Shown: positions 16,665-24,556, counted from the first letter of the stretch. The stretch: DNA of 64,000 nucleotides from Paracoccus albus (GCF_027913035.1 NZ_CP115775.1:2626501-2690500); one strand, 5' to 3'. Program-made: numbers and translations. Notes: generated by a model from the letters alone, not told the origin.

Positions 16665-16800
16665 ATGTCCGCAGATGCCGCCGCGCCAGCCGTGCCGCCC
16701 TGCCGGCGCTAGACATGTGTTTCCCTCATGCCGGGGAATGGAACCAGAGGCCCTGCTATCAGGATGGCGTTGACATGGTGAAGCTGGAAATTGATCCGCG
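16665..16800 (+). pseudogene. decayed inverted copy of the 54-residue gene
   Basis: On the plus strand the sequence begins ACAGGAGTCGG-ATGTCC-GCAGATG, which aligns with the ribosome-binding site and start of the minus-strand gene. It also shares the interior GCCGGGGA and the end, readable as DMVKLEIDP. Small deletions shift the frame, and the first frame stops after 15 codons. It is therefore a remnant of an inverted duplication. No other gene is visible in 16458-16839. Confidence 0.6.
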
Positions 16801-16839
16801 AGACGGCAACCTGCAGCCCGCGCGCCGTTCCGGCAGGCA

Positions 16840-17145
16840 TCAATCCCAGAGCCCTTCGGCGATCTCTCGCGCGACCATGGCGCGGGCCTTCATCATCACA
16901 TCGTCACCCGAGGTGTCGATATGCCCGTAGAACCGCGCCCGACCGCCATGCGCTATCCAGTCGGCATAGTAACAGTATTCGCGGGCATTGAGGCGAAAGG
17001 CGTGTAAATCTGCCGCCCAATGGGGTTTCGGCTCGATCACGACCGTGACGTCATCCCGGGTTTCTTCCCAAGGCAGGGATCGCTCAGCAGGCAGATTGCG
17101 GCGGTCATCGCGGAATATCTCATCAATGTCGATGGATGCGGACAT
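16840..17145 (-). CDS. hypothetical protein, 101 residues
   Basis: The start is at 17145 (MSASIDIDEIFRDD) with ribosome-binding site TTTGGAGAACCCCA. The protein is acidic at its N-terminus, with an aromatic middle (ARFYGHIDTSGDDV) and an alanine-rich end (ARAMVAREIAEGLWD). I do not recognise a family. The terminator of the ParB-like gene ends only about 12 bases before this start, so the gene either has its own promoter within the terminator region or depends on readthrough. Confidence 0.6.
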   Translation of the reverse strand: MSASIDIDEIFRDDRRNLPAERSLPWEETRDDVTVVIEPKPHWAADLHAFRLNAREYCYYADWIAHGGRARFYGHIDTSGDDVMMKARAMVAREIAEGLWD

Positions 17146-17156
17146 TGGGGTTCTCC

Positions 17157-17186
17157 AAAGAAAAAGCCCGGTCACGAGGACCGGGC
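17157..17186 (-). terminator. intrinsic terminator after the ParB-like gene
   Basis: A perfect 8-bp stem GCCCGGTC/GACCGGGC with a 5-base loop (17166-17186), followed on the minus strand by TTTTTCTTT. This is the strongest intrinsic terminator in the island. Confidence 0.85.
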
Positions 17187-17236
17187 GAGTGTCGGAAACG
17201 GAACGGAGGGGGCGGTCATTGTCGCCCCATCTTGCC

Positions 17237-19351
17237 CTATTCGGCGGCGACGGCGTGCTGCGGGTCGTCTTCATCCTCCTCGCCGTCACCGGTGAGGAAA
17301 TCCGGCAGATCTTCGGCTTCAACATCGACAGCATCCGCCGCACCGGCCCCCACATCGGGATCAACCATGCGCAGCGGTTCGGGCAGCCAGACGGTTTCGG
17401 CCAGCAGACGTTCGGCCTCCTGCGCCATGTCGCCCTTCTTCAGGTGGTCTATCAGTTGCGCCGCCCGTTCGCCCGCGCCCTCGCGCACCGCCTCGATGAT
17501 GCGTGGCTTGGTCACCCGACCGAGATAGTTGCCGACGGTCGGCCGCCAGCCCACCGCTACCATGTCGAGCCCGGTCGCGCCCGCCAGCCGGTCGGCCTGT
17601 GATAGCCGCACGTCGAGACCATGCTGACTGACGCCCATGCCGCTATAGGGGTTCGGCTTTTCATGCAGCGCATTGACGCCGAAGCTGACGCAATGGGCGA
17701 GCAACTCCATACGGGTGCCATTGTCCTGCCCCTCAAGCCAGTCCCAGAGCGCGGCGTCATCCGCCGGGATGTGATCACCCCAGCGTTCCTGCCGCTCCTG
17801 GATGGACTTTGCCGAAGCGCTCTCGCCCAGCCCCTCGGCCTGAACGGGGAAATGCACCTCGCGGATATGGGCCTCAAGGCATCCCTTACTGGAATGCGGC
17901 AGGAAGCAATCGCTGACCAGCCGGTGCAGCAGCGCGGTCATGGCAACATGCGGATATTGCGCAACGGCGTCGCGTAGGGCCAGCGTGCGATGCGCAGTGA
18001 GTTCGCTGACAAGACGGTCCGGCAGCGGTTTGATGGCATCGGTCTCATCGTCCTCGTCGGCCTCCGGCACTACGCCGCCCACGGTGATAACGGCGCGTTG
18101 GACGCTGCCGGGCTCATCACCTTCGACAGGCAACCCATCGGCGCCATCGCCCTCCCCGCCTTTCACCACCTCCTCCTCGGGGCGGACAAAGCCACGCTCG
18201 ACGGCAAGCCCACCATCATGGCAAATACTGACAAAAACACCGGCGCGGGCCATCTGATCCGCGTCATAGCGCATGGGCCGATCCTCGAAGGCATCCAGCG
18301 CTTCCTCGATCTCACCCAGGCGCGCATCCACCTCATCGGGGAATTCGTCGGCCTCGGCATATTCCGCCTCGAGCGCGTCGAATTCGTCGCGCAGCTTTTC
18401 GCGTGCGGCACGCTCCGCATCGCTCAGGTCAATGGTGGTGCCGGTCAGACGGCGCAGACCATTGCTGTGGCCAGAGGGGAAATCCGCGGCGACCTTGATC
18501 CACTTCCAACCCTCGGCGGCGATGGTCTCAGCCTCGGCCTTCAGCTTCTCGCTCACCAGCCGGTCGAGCAGCACCGGATCCTGCAGCCAGCCGCCATCAT
18601 CCTGCTGGAAGAGATCGCGCAGCACAGTGCCGCCCGCCGCTTCATAGGCCTCAATGCCAACAAACAGCGCCCGTTTGTCGGCGGCGCGGACCCTGGTTTC
18701 GGTCAGCAGACGGCGGATATGATACGGTTCCTTCTGCCAATTGTCCTTGATCGCATCCCAGACCTGTTCCTGCCGCGCCTGATCCTGGGTGACAGTGAAC
18801 GCCATCAGCTGCTCCAGCGTCATGCCGTCCTCGGCATAGACCTCCAGCAAGGACGATGCGACCGCGGCCAGACGCAGGCGCTGTTTCACCACCTTGGCGT
18901 CGACGAAGAAGGCCGCGGCGATCTCCTCCTCGCCCATGCCCTTGTCTCGCAGGGTCTGGAAGGCGCGGAACTGATCCAGCGGATGCAGCGGCGCGCGTTC
19001 GATATTCTCGGCCAGCGACACCTCGTCGATCAGCACATTGCCGGCCTCCGAGACGACGCAGGGCACCGGCGCGGTCTTGTTCAGGCGTTTTTGCTTCACC
19101 AGCTGCTCCAGCGCCCGGAACCGCCGGCCCCCGGCAGGCACTTCGAAAAACCCGGTCTCCTTGCCCTCGGCGTCGAGTTCGGGCCGCACATGCAGCGACT
19201 GGATCAGCCCGCGACGGGCGATGGAATCGGCCAGTTCCTCGACCGAGATCCCGGCCTTGATCCGCCGGACATTGGCCTGGCTCAGCACCAGTTTGTTGAA
19301 GGGAATATCGCGCGCGGACGCGAGGGTGATTTTCTGAGTGGCATTAACCAT
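17237..19351 (-). CDS. large ParB-like partition/nuclease-family protein
   Basis: A 704-residue protein. Residues about 10-115 are a ParB/sulfiredoxin-type domain (LVLSQANVRRI, VPAGGRRFRAL and SLAENIERAPLHPLDQFRAF), followed by a helix-turn-helix-like region (GMGEEEIAAAFFVDAKVVKQRL). The rest is a long acidic region of unknown fold. Proteins of this size are standard on alphaproteobacterial plasmids and ICEs and are annotated as ParB-like; a partner ParA is not visible here. The start is taken at 19351 (MVNATQKITL) because GGAG lies eight bases upstream and upstream residues are not conserved. Its leader carries a hairpin of the same type as those before the ArdC gene and the 174-residue gene. 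Confidence 0.9.
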   Translation of the reverse strand: MVNATQKITLASARDIPFNKLVLSQANVRRIKAGISVEELADSIARRGLIQSLHVRPELDAEGKETGFFEVPAGGRRFRALEQLVKQKRLNKTAPVPCVVSEAGNVLIDEVSLAENIERAPLHPLDQFRAFQTLRDKGMGEEEIAAAFFVDAKVVKQRLRLAAVASSLLEVYAEDGMTLEQLMAFTVTQDQARQEQVWDAIKDNWQKEPYHIRRLLTETRVRAADKRALFVGIEAYEAAGGTVLRDLFQQDDGGWLQDPVLLDRLVSEKLKAEAETIAAEGWKWIKVAADFPSGHSNGLRRLTGTTIDLSDAERAAREKLRDEFDALEAEYAEADEFPDEVDARLGEIEEALDAFEDRPMRYDADQMARAGVFVSICHDGGLAVERGFVRPEEEVVKGGEGDGADGLPVEGDEPGSVQRAVITVGGVVPEADEDDETDAIKPLPDRLVSELTAHRTLALRDAVAQYPHVAMTALLHRLVSDCFLPHSSKGCLEAHIREVHFPVQAEGLGESASAKSIQERQERWGDHIPADDAALWDWLEGQDNGTRMELLAHCVSFGVNALHEKPNPYSGMGVSQHGLDVRLSQADRLAGATGLDMVAVGWRPTVGNYLGRVTKPRIIEAVREGAGERAAQLIDHLKKGDMAQEAERLLAETVWLPEPLRMVDPDVGAGAADAVDVEAEDLPDFLTGDGEEDEDDPQHAVAAE

Positions 19352-19357
19352 GGGGAT

Positions 19358-19414
19358 TGCTCCGCGACGTGCGCCGAAAGCCTCTCTCTCGGCAACCAAC
19401 CCGTCGCGACGCAC
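19358..19414 (-). promoter_or_regulatory. Shine-Dalgarno-sequestering leader (family 1, copy C)
   Basis: The arms at 19402-19408 and 19363-19369 form a perfect 7-bp stem (CGCGACG/CGTCGCG). Inside lies a second hairpin (GCCGA-loop-TCGGC). The 3' arm continues straight into the GGAG ribosome-binding site of the ParB-like gene. Confidence 0.6.
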
Positions 19415-19473
19415 AGCGCCGCCCTCTTCCTCGAAAGTGAGCGGCGCCGGATCACGGGGGCAGCGGTTGAGGA

Positions 19474-19860
19474 TCAGGGCCTTCCGATATTCTCATCGGA
19501 AGGCCTTTGACCGGCGCGAGCATAAAGCAACTGCTCAGCGCCCCGGATACTGCCGGTTTCCCGTGCGGCCTCAGCCCAAATCGAAATCGGAAGGTCGCTG
19601 GCGAAATGCAGGTCCCGCTCGATCCCCATGCCGAAGGGCAAGCGGATGGAGCGCAATTCGTCAAAGGACCAGAAACCCAATTCGGGATAGCCGAGATCGG
19701 CAAGGCCGAACATGACATCGCCCCCGGCATCCAGTTCGGTGGCGAGCCACACACCCGCGCCGAAAGGATTGAAGAATTTCACCACCGGGACGTGGTCGGT
19801 GTCGGGTTCACGGCCATTGGCGAGGAGGCGGTCACGGTGTTGGGATGTCAGGAGGATCAT
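19474..19860 (-). CDS. DUF2958 domain protein
   Basis: A 128-residue protein whose wording MILLTSQHRDRLLANG, PVVKFFNPFGAGVWLATELD and FGLADLGYPELG is typical of DUF2958, a small protein family of mobile elements with unknown function. Its start overlaps the stop of the ArdC-like gene by four bases (ATGA), so the two are translationally coupled, an arrangement seen in many alphaproteobacterial elements. No signal peptide or membrane segment. Confidence 0.92.
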   Translation of the reverse strand: MILLTSQHRDRLLANGREPDTDHVPVVKFFNPFGAGVWLATELDAGGDVMFGLADLGYPELGFWSFDELRSIRLPFGMGIERDLHFASDLPISIWAEAARETGSIRGAEQLLYARAGQRPSDENIGRP

Positions 19861-20813
19861 GCGGCTGCCCTCCCGTCAGCGCCGACGTTAGCCGTCTCGC
19901 CATCCGCTTCGGGCAGATGCTCCAGCAGCCAATTCGCCGCCTTGCTGGCTTGCGACGCGGCGCGGACAATGGCGCGATTGTCTTTGCTGAGCACCTCCAG
20001 CCAGGATCCGATATAGTCGGCATGGCGGAAGGTCGGCACGATACCGAGCGACGCACAGCAAAAGGCGGCGTTCATCTCGGCAACCAATTCTTCGAAGGCG
20101 TATGTCTTTGTGCCGAAGCCACCGGTGAGATCACGACCCAAACGAGACGCATGGCCCGAGGCATGACCCAGCTCATGCAGCGCTGTCCGGTGCCAGTTGA
20201 TCGGCTCGAAATAAGCCTGCGGCGGTGGCACCTGCACATAGTCATGTGCAGGAACATAGAAAGCCCTATTGCCGCCGATGCGGAAATCGATGTCGATGGC
20301 TTTGATCAGCGCCTCGACCCTTGGTTCGATCATGCCGGGCGGCGGTGGCGGGGCCTGGGCGGCGATGTCCTCAGGTAAACCTTGGCATTGGGCGGCGTTG
20401 AAGACAATGAAGCGTTTCAGGAAGGGGATGCGCCCCGGTTCCTCTCCAGTCTCGCGGGCGCGGCGCCTTTCCTCTTCGGGCGTGAAACGGTCTGCATAGA
20501 CGACCGTCGTGCCGCGCTCGCCCTTGCGGACATTGCCGCCAAGCGCCAGCGCCTGGCGGAAGGTCAGCCACGCCTGCGTCGGATAGCCATGCTGCACCAC
20601 CGCGCCCCAAAGAATCAGCACGTTGATCCCGGAATACTGCCGGGTGGTCGCCGCATTCCTTGGCATCGCCAGTGGCGCCTTCGCCGCCGCCGTCCCCCAA
20701 GGCTGGACCCAGGGTAGCCGCCCCGCCTCCAGCTCGGCGATGATCTTGTCGGTGATATCGTCATAAAGGTTGCTGCGCGCACCGCCGCGTGCAGCGCGGG
20801 TCTGTCTGGCCAT
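19857..20813 (-). CDS. ArdC-like antirestriction protein (ssDNA-binding domain plus metallopeptidase)
   Basis: A 318-residue protein. Residues about 15-140 form the ArdC N-terminal single-strand-DNA-binding domain (PWVQPWG, YSGINVLILWG, RKGERGTTVVYAD). Residues about 165-300 form the zincin-like metallopeptidase domain with HELGH at 213-217. ArdC-type proteins protect incoming conjugative DNA from host restriction. The start at 20813 has GGAG 11 bases upstream inside a hairpin leader. It is the last gene before the island's right end and is followed by coupled DUF2958. Confidence 0.92.
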   Translation of the reverse strand: MARQTRAARGGARSNLYDDITDKIIAELEAGRLPWVQPWGTAAAKAPLAMPRNAATTRQYSGINVLILWGAVVQHGYPTQAWLTFRQALALGGNVRKGERGTTVVYADRFTPEEERRRARETGEEPGRIPFLKRFIVFNAAQCQGLPEDIAAQAPPPPPGMIEPRVEALIKAIDIDFRIGGNRAFYVPAHDYVQVPPPQAYFEPINWHRTALHELGHASGHASRLGRDLTGGFGTKTYAFEELVAEMNAAFCCASLGIVPTFRHADYIGSWLEVLSKDNRAIVRAASQASKAANWLLEHLPEADGETANVGADGRAAA

Positions 20814-20821
20814 CGGAATAT

Positions 20822-20875
20822 TCTCCGCGACGGGCGCCGGAGGCCACTCCCCCGACCCTCAACCCGTCACGGAAC
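20822..20875 (-). promoter_or_regulatory. Shine-Dalgarno-sequestering leader (family 1, copy A)
   Basis: The arms at 20863-20873 and 20824-20834 form an 11-bp stem with a single G-U pair (TCCGTGACGGG with CCCGTCGCGGA). The loop has an inner GGAG...CTCC pairing. The downstream arm overlaps the start of the GGAG ribosome-binding site of the ArdC-like gene. Confidence 0.6.
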
Positions 20876-21298
20876 ACCCCGCCAATCTCGAACTCTCACA
20901 AGGGACGTTGCCGAGGGAATCCCTTGCTTGAAGTGGTCGGCTGAGACGCCAGGCTCGGCCCCAGGGGAAGTGCCCGCCTCCTTCGTTCATCTTCCAGATC
21001 GCGATATTCAAAGCTTCAATTAGCGGGTCTTCGACCTCCGATCAGTCGATTAGAATAGATTCAGTTGCCGAAGACTCGGGGGCAGCATGTTCAAGCGGTT
21101 TGTAGGGCGACTGACAGAGGAAGCCCTTTCGGATGGGCCTTTGTTTCTAGTTGTTAGGCCACACGGCGGGCGGGCAAAACCACGCAGCCCGATGCTCTCG
21201 AAGGCCATAGGTCCTGTGCGTTTCATCACGAGGCCGTAGACCGTCCGATCCTCAACGGTTGCTCCAAGGCATAGGCGCGACCGGTCCCGCTATCGGGG
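20876..21298. other. island right-end intergenic stretch
   Basis: No open frame here has protein-like features, and I see no integrase, excisionase or RNA gene. Base composition drops toward the right, where the junction with dusA lies. It may carry the promoter of the ArdC operon. Confidence 0.5.
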
Positions 21299-21598
21299 CT
21301 ACCTGACCACGAGAACGCCACATTGGAAGAGATCGTAGGCACAGAATTGCGGCAGCGCGACCCACAAGTGATTATCGGCAATGCCAACCCGTCCAGTCAT
21401 CTCAAAAGCCGACACGCAAGTTGCGCCGCAGCTCGCCAGAGCACGATATTTTACCATTAGGACGTGAACATCAACTGCACACGAGACCAGATAAAGTACT
21501 GTTATTAAAATAAAATATGCCCAGTCCATCATCGGCGCAACCGAAAGCCGCGCCGAATCGCGGACGTGATCAGTTGGTATGTTGGACGACGTTTGCAT
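21299..21598 (-). pseudogene. dusA: 5' fragment of dusA fused to island sequence
   Basis: The frame starting at 21598 begins with 26 residues ending RLSVAPMMDW, which is the conserved N-terminus of tRNA-dihydrouridine synthase A (family continuation TDRHCR). After codon 26 (21521) the sequence changes to unrelated AT-rich DNA encoding a hydrophobic stretch (FILITVLYLVSCAV) and stops at 21299. So the host copy of the dusA start is cut from the rest of the gene, which must lie beyond the left end of the window. The hybrid frame is probably not functional. An ATG further upstream (21664) is in frame but lacks dusA similarity. Confidence 0.85.
21511..21545. other. attachment-site junction within dusA
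   Basis: Here the dusA codons for APMMDW give way to sequence beginning GCATATTTTATTTTA (minus strand). Genomic islands and prophages that integrate into the 5' end of dusA are a described class, and their crossover lies in this conserved stretch. The element side is markedly AT-rich. The matching att copy should precede an intact dusA at the other end of the element. Confidence 0.75.
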
Positions 21599-21673
21599 GT
21601 CAGCGCCTGTAGCAAAGCCCGATGGCAGAGTCACCATCGCCTGGCTTTCTACAGGCGCAGGCATGGCGGCCGA

Positions 21674-22141
21674 TCAGGCGGCAGCCTGAACCGAGGGCCG
21701 CAGCGACGCGTGAGTCGTTGCCGCAGCAATCGCGGCATCCGCCGCCTCACGGCCCTTCTTCAAAAAGTGGTCGCTAAAGAAACCAATATGCTCAGCAGTC
21801 GGCTGGAAATGGTGCGGCGTCAGCGAAACCGACAGCACCGGCACGCCGGTTTTAAGCCCGGCCTCCATCAAGCCGGAAACGACCGCCTGTGCGACGAAAT
21901 CGTGGCGGTAAATGCCGCCATCGACGACCAATGCGGCAGCGGCAACCGCATCATAAGCCCCGGTCGCTGCCAGCTTTTGCGCCAACAACGGCATTTCGAA
22001 AGCACCGGGAACGTCGAAAACCTCGACCTCGGCGCTCTGGTCCAGTTCGGCCAGACGCGCGCGGAAGCCCTCTAACGCCTGATTGACGATATCTGCATGC
22101 CAGCCAGCCTTGATGAAGGCGAATTTTGGGGATTTTGTCAC
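21674..22141 (-). CDS. ribH: 6,7-dimethyl-8-ribityllumazine synthase (type II)
   Basis: This enzyme condenses 5-amino-6-ribitylamino-uracil with dihydroxybutanone phosphate in riboflavin synthesis. The 155-residue protein has KAGWHADIVNQALEGF, FDVPGAFEMPLLA and YRHDFVAQAVVSGLM with the catalytic His, and VLTP-like VSLTPHHFQPT, as in RibH2 of Brucella and rhizobia. I take GTG at 22141 as the start because AAAGGA lies about ten bases upstream; an in-frame ATG at 22162 would place the ribosome-binding site inside the gene. An FMN riboswitch precedes it. Other rib genes are not in the window, which fits a stand-alone RibH2-type gene. Confidence 0.93.
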   Translation of the reverse strand: MTKSPKFAFIKAGWHADIVNQALEGFRARLAELDQSAEVEVFDVPGAFEMPLLAQKLAATGAYDAVAAAALVVDGGIYRHDFVAQAVVSGLMEAGLKTGVPVLSVSLTPHHFQPTAEHIGFFSDHFLKKGREAADAAIAAATTHASLRPSVQAAA

Positions 22142-22211
22142 AGCTCTGGTTCCTTTCCACATGACAAGATCCCAGAGCGTCAGAAACGCGCGGGGCCAGC
22201 CCCGTTCGTCC

Positions 22212-22337
22212 CATTCTCTACCATCCGGACTTTAACCGTCGGCCCCGGAATTTCACCGGATCTGCTGACCTGCTCCGAAGAGCAGCGCTCGCGGGCTTTC
22301 ACCGCCGGTGGGGAGTTTCGCCCCGCCCTGAGAATAA
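22212..22337 (-). ncRNA. FMN riboswitch (RFN element)
   Basis: The minus strand shows the conserved RFN pieces in order: TTATTCTCAGGGCGGGG, ACTCCCCACCGGCGGT, AGCCCGCGAGCG, GATCCGGTGAAATTCCGG, CCGACGGTTAAAGTCCGGATG and a closing AGAGAAT. The P1 arms (GAGAAT region 22330-22337 and ATTCTCT 22212-22218) pair. It lies 71 bases before the ribH start. A 6-bp hairpin CGGGGC-TG-GCCCCG (22191-22204) in between is a likely part of the expression platform. FMN binding should lower ribH expression. Confidence 0.95.
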
Positions 22338-22405
22338 ACCAGAAATATGAAGCTGGATGGGCCATGTCAACGGCAGCGCCTGTGGGGACGTAACGTAGGC
22401 GCGGA

Positions 22406-23320
22406 CTATTCCGTCGCCAGAAATGCCTCGACAGCCGCGCGACGCGGCATCGGGCCGACAGCCCCATAGCCCTGCGTCGTCAGCGCCGCCGCCGCGTTCG
22501 CGTATCGCGCGGCCTGGAACGGCGTGTCGCCTGCGGCTATCCGTGCAAGGAATGCGCCGTCAAATGTATCGCCCGCCGCCGTCGCATCTACTGCCTTTAC
22601 CTTGCGCCCGCTGATCTTGCGCCGCTCATCAGCGGTCGCCACCAGCGTTCCATCAGCACCGAGCGTCAACGCAACGATTTCCGCGCCGAGCGAAAGGTAA
22701 AAATCAACAATCGCGTCGGGTTGGGTCAGGCCGGTCAGCTGCCGGGCGTCATCAAGTCCCGGCAACGCGATATGGCAGCGCGACATGGCGGCATGGGTCA
22801 CGGCGCGTGCACGCTCCAGCGGCCAAAGCTTCAAGCGCAGGTTGGTATCATAGGAAACCTTGCCGCCCGCCGAACGGACCGCCTCGATTGCCGCAAATAC
22901 GGCGTCTGCAGCGCTGTCAGAGATGGCCTGACTGATGCCTGAAACATGCAGGATCTTGGTCGTGCCCAACGTGTCAAACGGCAGGTCTTCCGGGCGCATC
23001 CTGCTGCTGGCAGAGCCCGCGCGGAGATAGCTGAACTCATGTCCCTCGGGCCCGTGCGTGACGAAATAGACGCCTGTATGGGCGTCGTCGACTTGCCTGA
23101 CCGTCGAGGTATCGACCCCTTCTGCCTTCCAAAGCTGCATGAAGGAATCGCCGAACGTATCCGCACCGATAGTCGTAATATAGCCAACCTTGGCGCCTTG
23201 CCGCGCCGCTGCAATTGCGCAGTTCGACGTGTCACCACCATGTCCCGAAAGATAGCATCCATCAGCCTGTTGGTTAAACTCAAGCAATGGCTCCCCAAGG
23301 CAAAGAATGTCCTGTGACAT
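22406..23320 (-). CDS. kdgK: PfkB-family sugar kinase, probable 2-dehydro-3-deoxygluconokinase
   Basis: A 304-residue ribokinase-family enzyme. It starts MSQDILCLGEPLLEF, with the substrate-binding GGDTSNCAIAAARQGAKV and the C-terminal PfkB motif VDATAAGDTFDGAFL, whose Asp is the catalytic base. The wording SGISQAIS and YDTNLRLKLW is typical of KdgK, which phosphorylates KDG in uronate and Entner-Doudoroff-type catabolism. The start at 23320 is supported by GGAGG 12-16 bases upstream. It is not in an operon with other sugar genes here, so substrate identity is inferred from family resemblance. Confidence 0.82.
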   Translation of the reverse strand: MSQDILCLGEPLLEFNQQADGCYLSGHGGDTSNCAIAAARQGAKVGYITTIGADTFGDSFMQLWKAEGVDTSTVRQVDDAHTGVYFVTHGPEGHEFSYLRAGSASSRMRPEDLPFDTLGTTKILHVSGISQAISDSAADAVFAAIEAVRSAGGKVSYDTNLRLKLWPLERARAVTHAAMSRCHIALPGLDDARQLTGLTQPDAIVDFYLSLGAEIVALTLGADGTLVATADERRKISGRKVKAVDATAAGDTFDGAFLARIAAGDTPFQAARYANAAAALTTQGYGAVGPMPRRAAVEAFLATE

Positions 23321-23453
23321 CGATGACGATCCTCCAATCATTCCAGCCCCTTATAAGCACTGGAACCCTCTGCGCCAGCCTAAGTGGCGGAATTCCGGCG
23401 ACGACAGCCGCAGATTGACCCGCGCTTAAGATTTTCAAACTAGCTTCGGCACC

Positions 23454-24434
23454 ATGCGATTCTTGCTGGCGATTTCGCTGATAGTTTTACCCGGACTGGC
23501 ATGCGCGGTTGAGCGCGATCCATCGGCACTTTGCGAGTGGGCAGCGCAACAAGCGGCGGTGGAAAGTGGCGTCCCTCCGGATATCCTTGCTGCGCTGACA
23601 CTGACAGAGACAGGCCGCAACCGGAAGGGCGTCACAAGACCATGGCCGTGGAGCGTCAATGATGCCGGCACGGGCAGTTGGTTCGACGACGCGTCAAGCG
23701 CGCTGTCTTACGCAGAAGCCGCAGTTTCGGGCGGAAAACGAAACCTGGATATCGGCTGCTTCCAACTCAACTACCGCTGGCATGGGATGCATTTCGGGTC
23801 GCTTGACGAAATGTTCGATCCCCTGAGCAATGCCCGCTACGCCGCGCGCTTCGTCGGACAATTGAAACTGGAGATGGGCGATTGGCGCAGCGCTGCCGGT
23901 GCGTTTCATTCCCGAACGCCCGCACATGCCAAGCGCTATCTGGCGAGATTCGACACATTTCGGGCAGGCCTGCAAGCAACCGGCCTGACGGGTGCTTGGG
24001 GGCAGCCGGAAACCTACAACCGTTTCACATCCGTAATTCACCCATCGGGGCAGCCGAGTCCGCGCGGCCCGCGTCGCGCAAGGCAACCCGATGGGCGGAT
24101 GCTGCTGGGGGCGCCGCAGGGAACTGGGCGCACCGGGATGCCCGGTTCGCTTGCGACGCTTGCCGATGCTCGTGCAACGCTGCTCGTCGATGGCCACAGC
24201 CTTATCAATGGGGGGCGAGGTCCGCTGTTTGGGCCCAAGGCGCGGGCTGTGACCCTTCCCCGTGACCGAAGGACAATGCGGTCTCATCCCGATTCCGAAA
24301 TACCGCAAATAAATGAAGAGGCGTTGCGTGAGTTGATGGCCGCCCCGCCACAAGGCAGTTCCTACCCTGCCGGAATTCCGGATGGCGGCAGGGCCAGAAA
24401 CGATCTTGTTATGCTTGGCGAGACGCCACTTTGA
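23454..24434 (+). CDS. secreted lytic transglycosylase (SLT domain)
   Basis: A 326-residue exported protein. Residues 1-18 look like a signal peptide (FLLAISLIVLPGLACA). The SLT domain spans about 25-170 with the probable catalytic Glu52 in LTLTETGR and the downstream NLDIGCFQLNYRWHG motif. It should cleave peptidoglycan in the periplasm with formation of 1,6-anhydro ends. The C-terminal half is proline- and arginine-rich, low in order and without a domain I recognise. The gene stands alone between two minus-strand genes, and no flagellar or secretion genes are near. Confidence 0.85.
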   Translation: MRFLLAISLIVLPGLACAVERDPSALCEWAAQQAAVESGVPPDILAALTLTETGRNRKGVTRPWPWSVNDAGTGSWFDDASSALSYAEAAVSGGKRNLDIGCFQLNYRWHGMHFGSLDEMFDPLSNARYAARFVGQLKLEMGDWRSAAGAFHSRTPAHAKRYLARFDTFRAGLQATGLTGAWGQPETYNRFTSVIHPSGQPSPRGPRRARQPDGRMLLGAPQGTGRTGMPGSLATLADARATLLVDGHSLINGGRGPLFGPKARAVTLPRDRRTMRSHPDSEIPQINEEALRELMAAPPQGSSYPAGIPDGGRARNDLVMLGETPL

Positions 24435-24556
24435 TGGGGTGTCTTAAGGCGAGGATGCGCGACATAAGACGGGCCGAACAGGCAATCGGTCAGTTACGAG
24501 TGGACATGGTCGCCGCCCTAGTTCCGTAAGGGCGACAGCCATTCACATCAGCTGGA

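Noticed and set aside
17990..19510. A 506-codon plus-strand open frame opposite the ParB-like gene
   Set aside because: Antisense shadow of a conserved gene; composition follows codon third positions of the real frame.
24514..24534. Terminator after prpB
   Set aside because: A six-pair stem exists but there is no T tract on the minus strand, so it is too weak to list.
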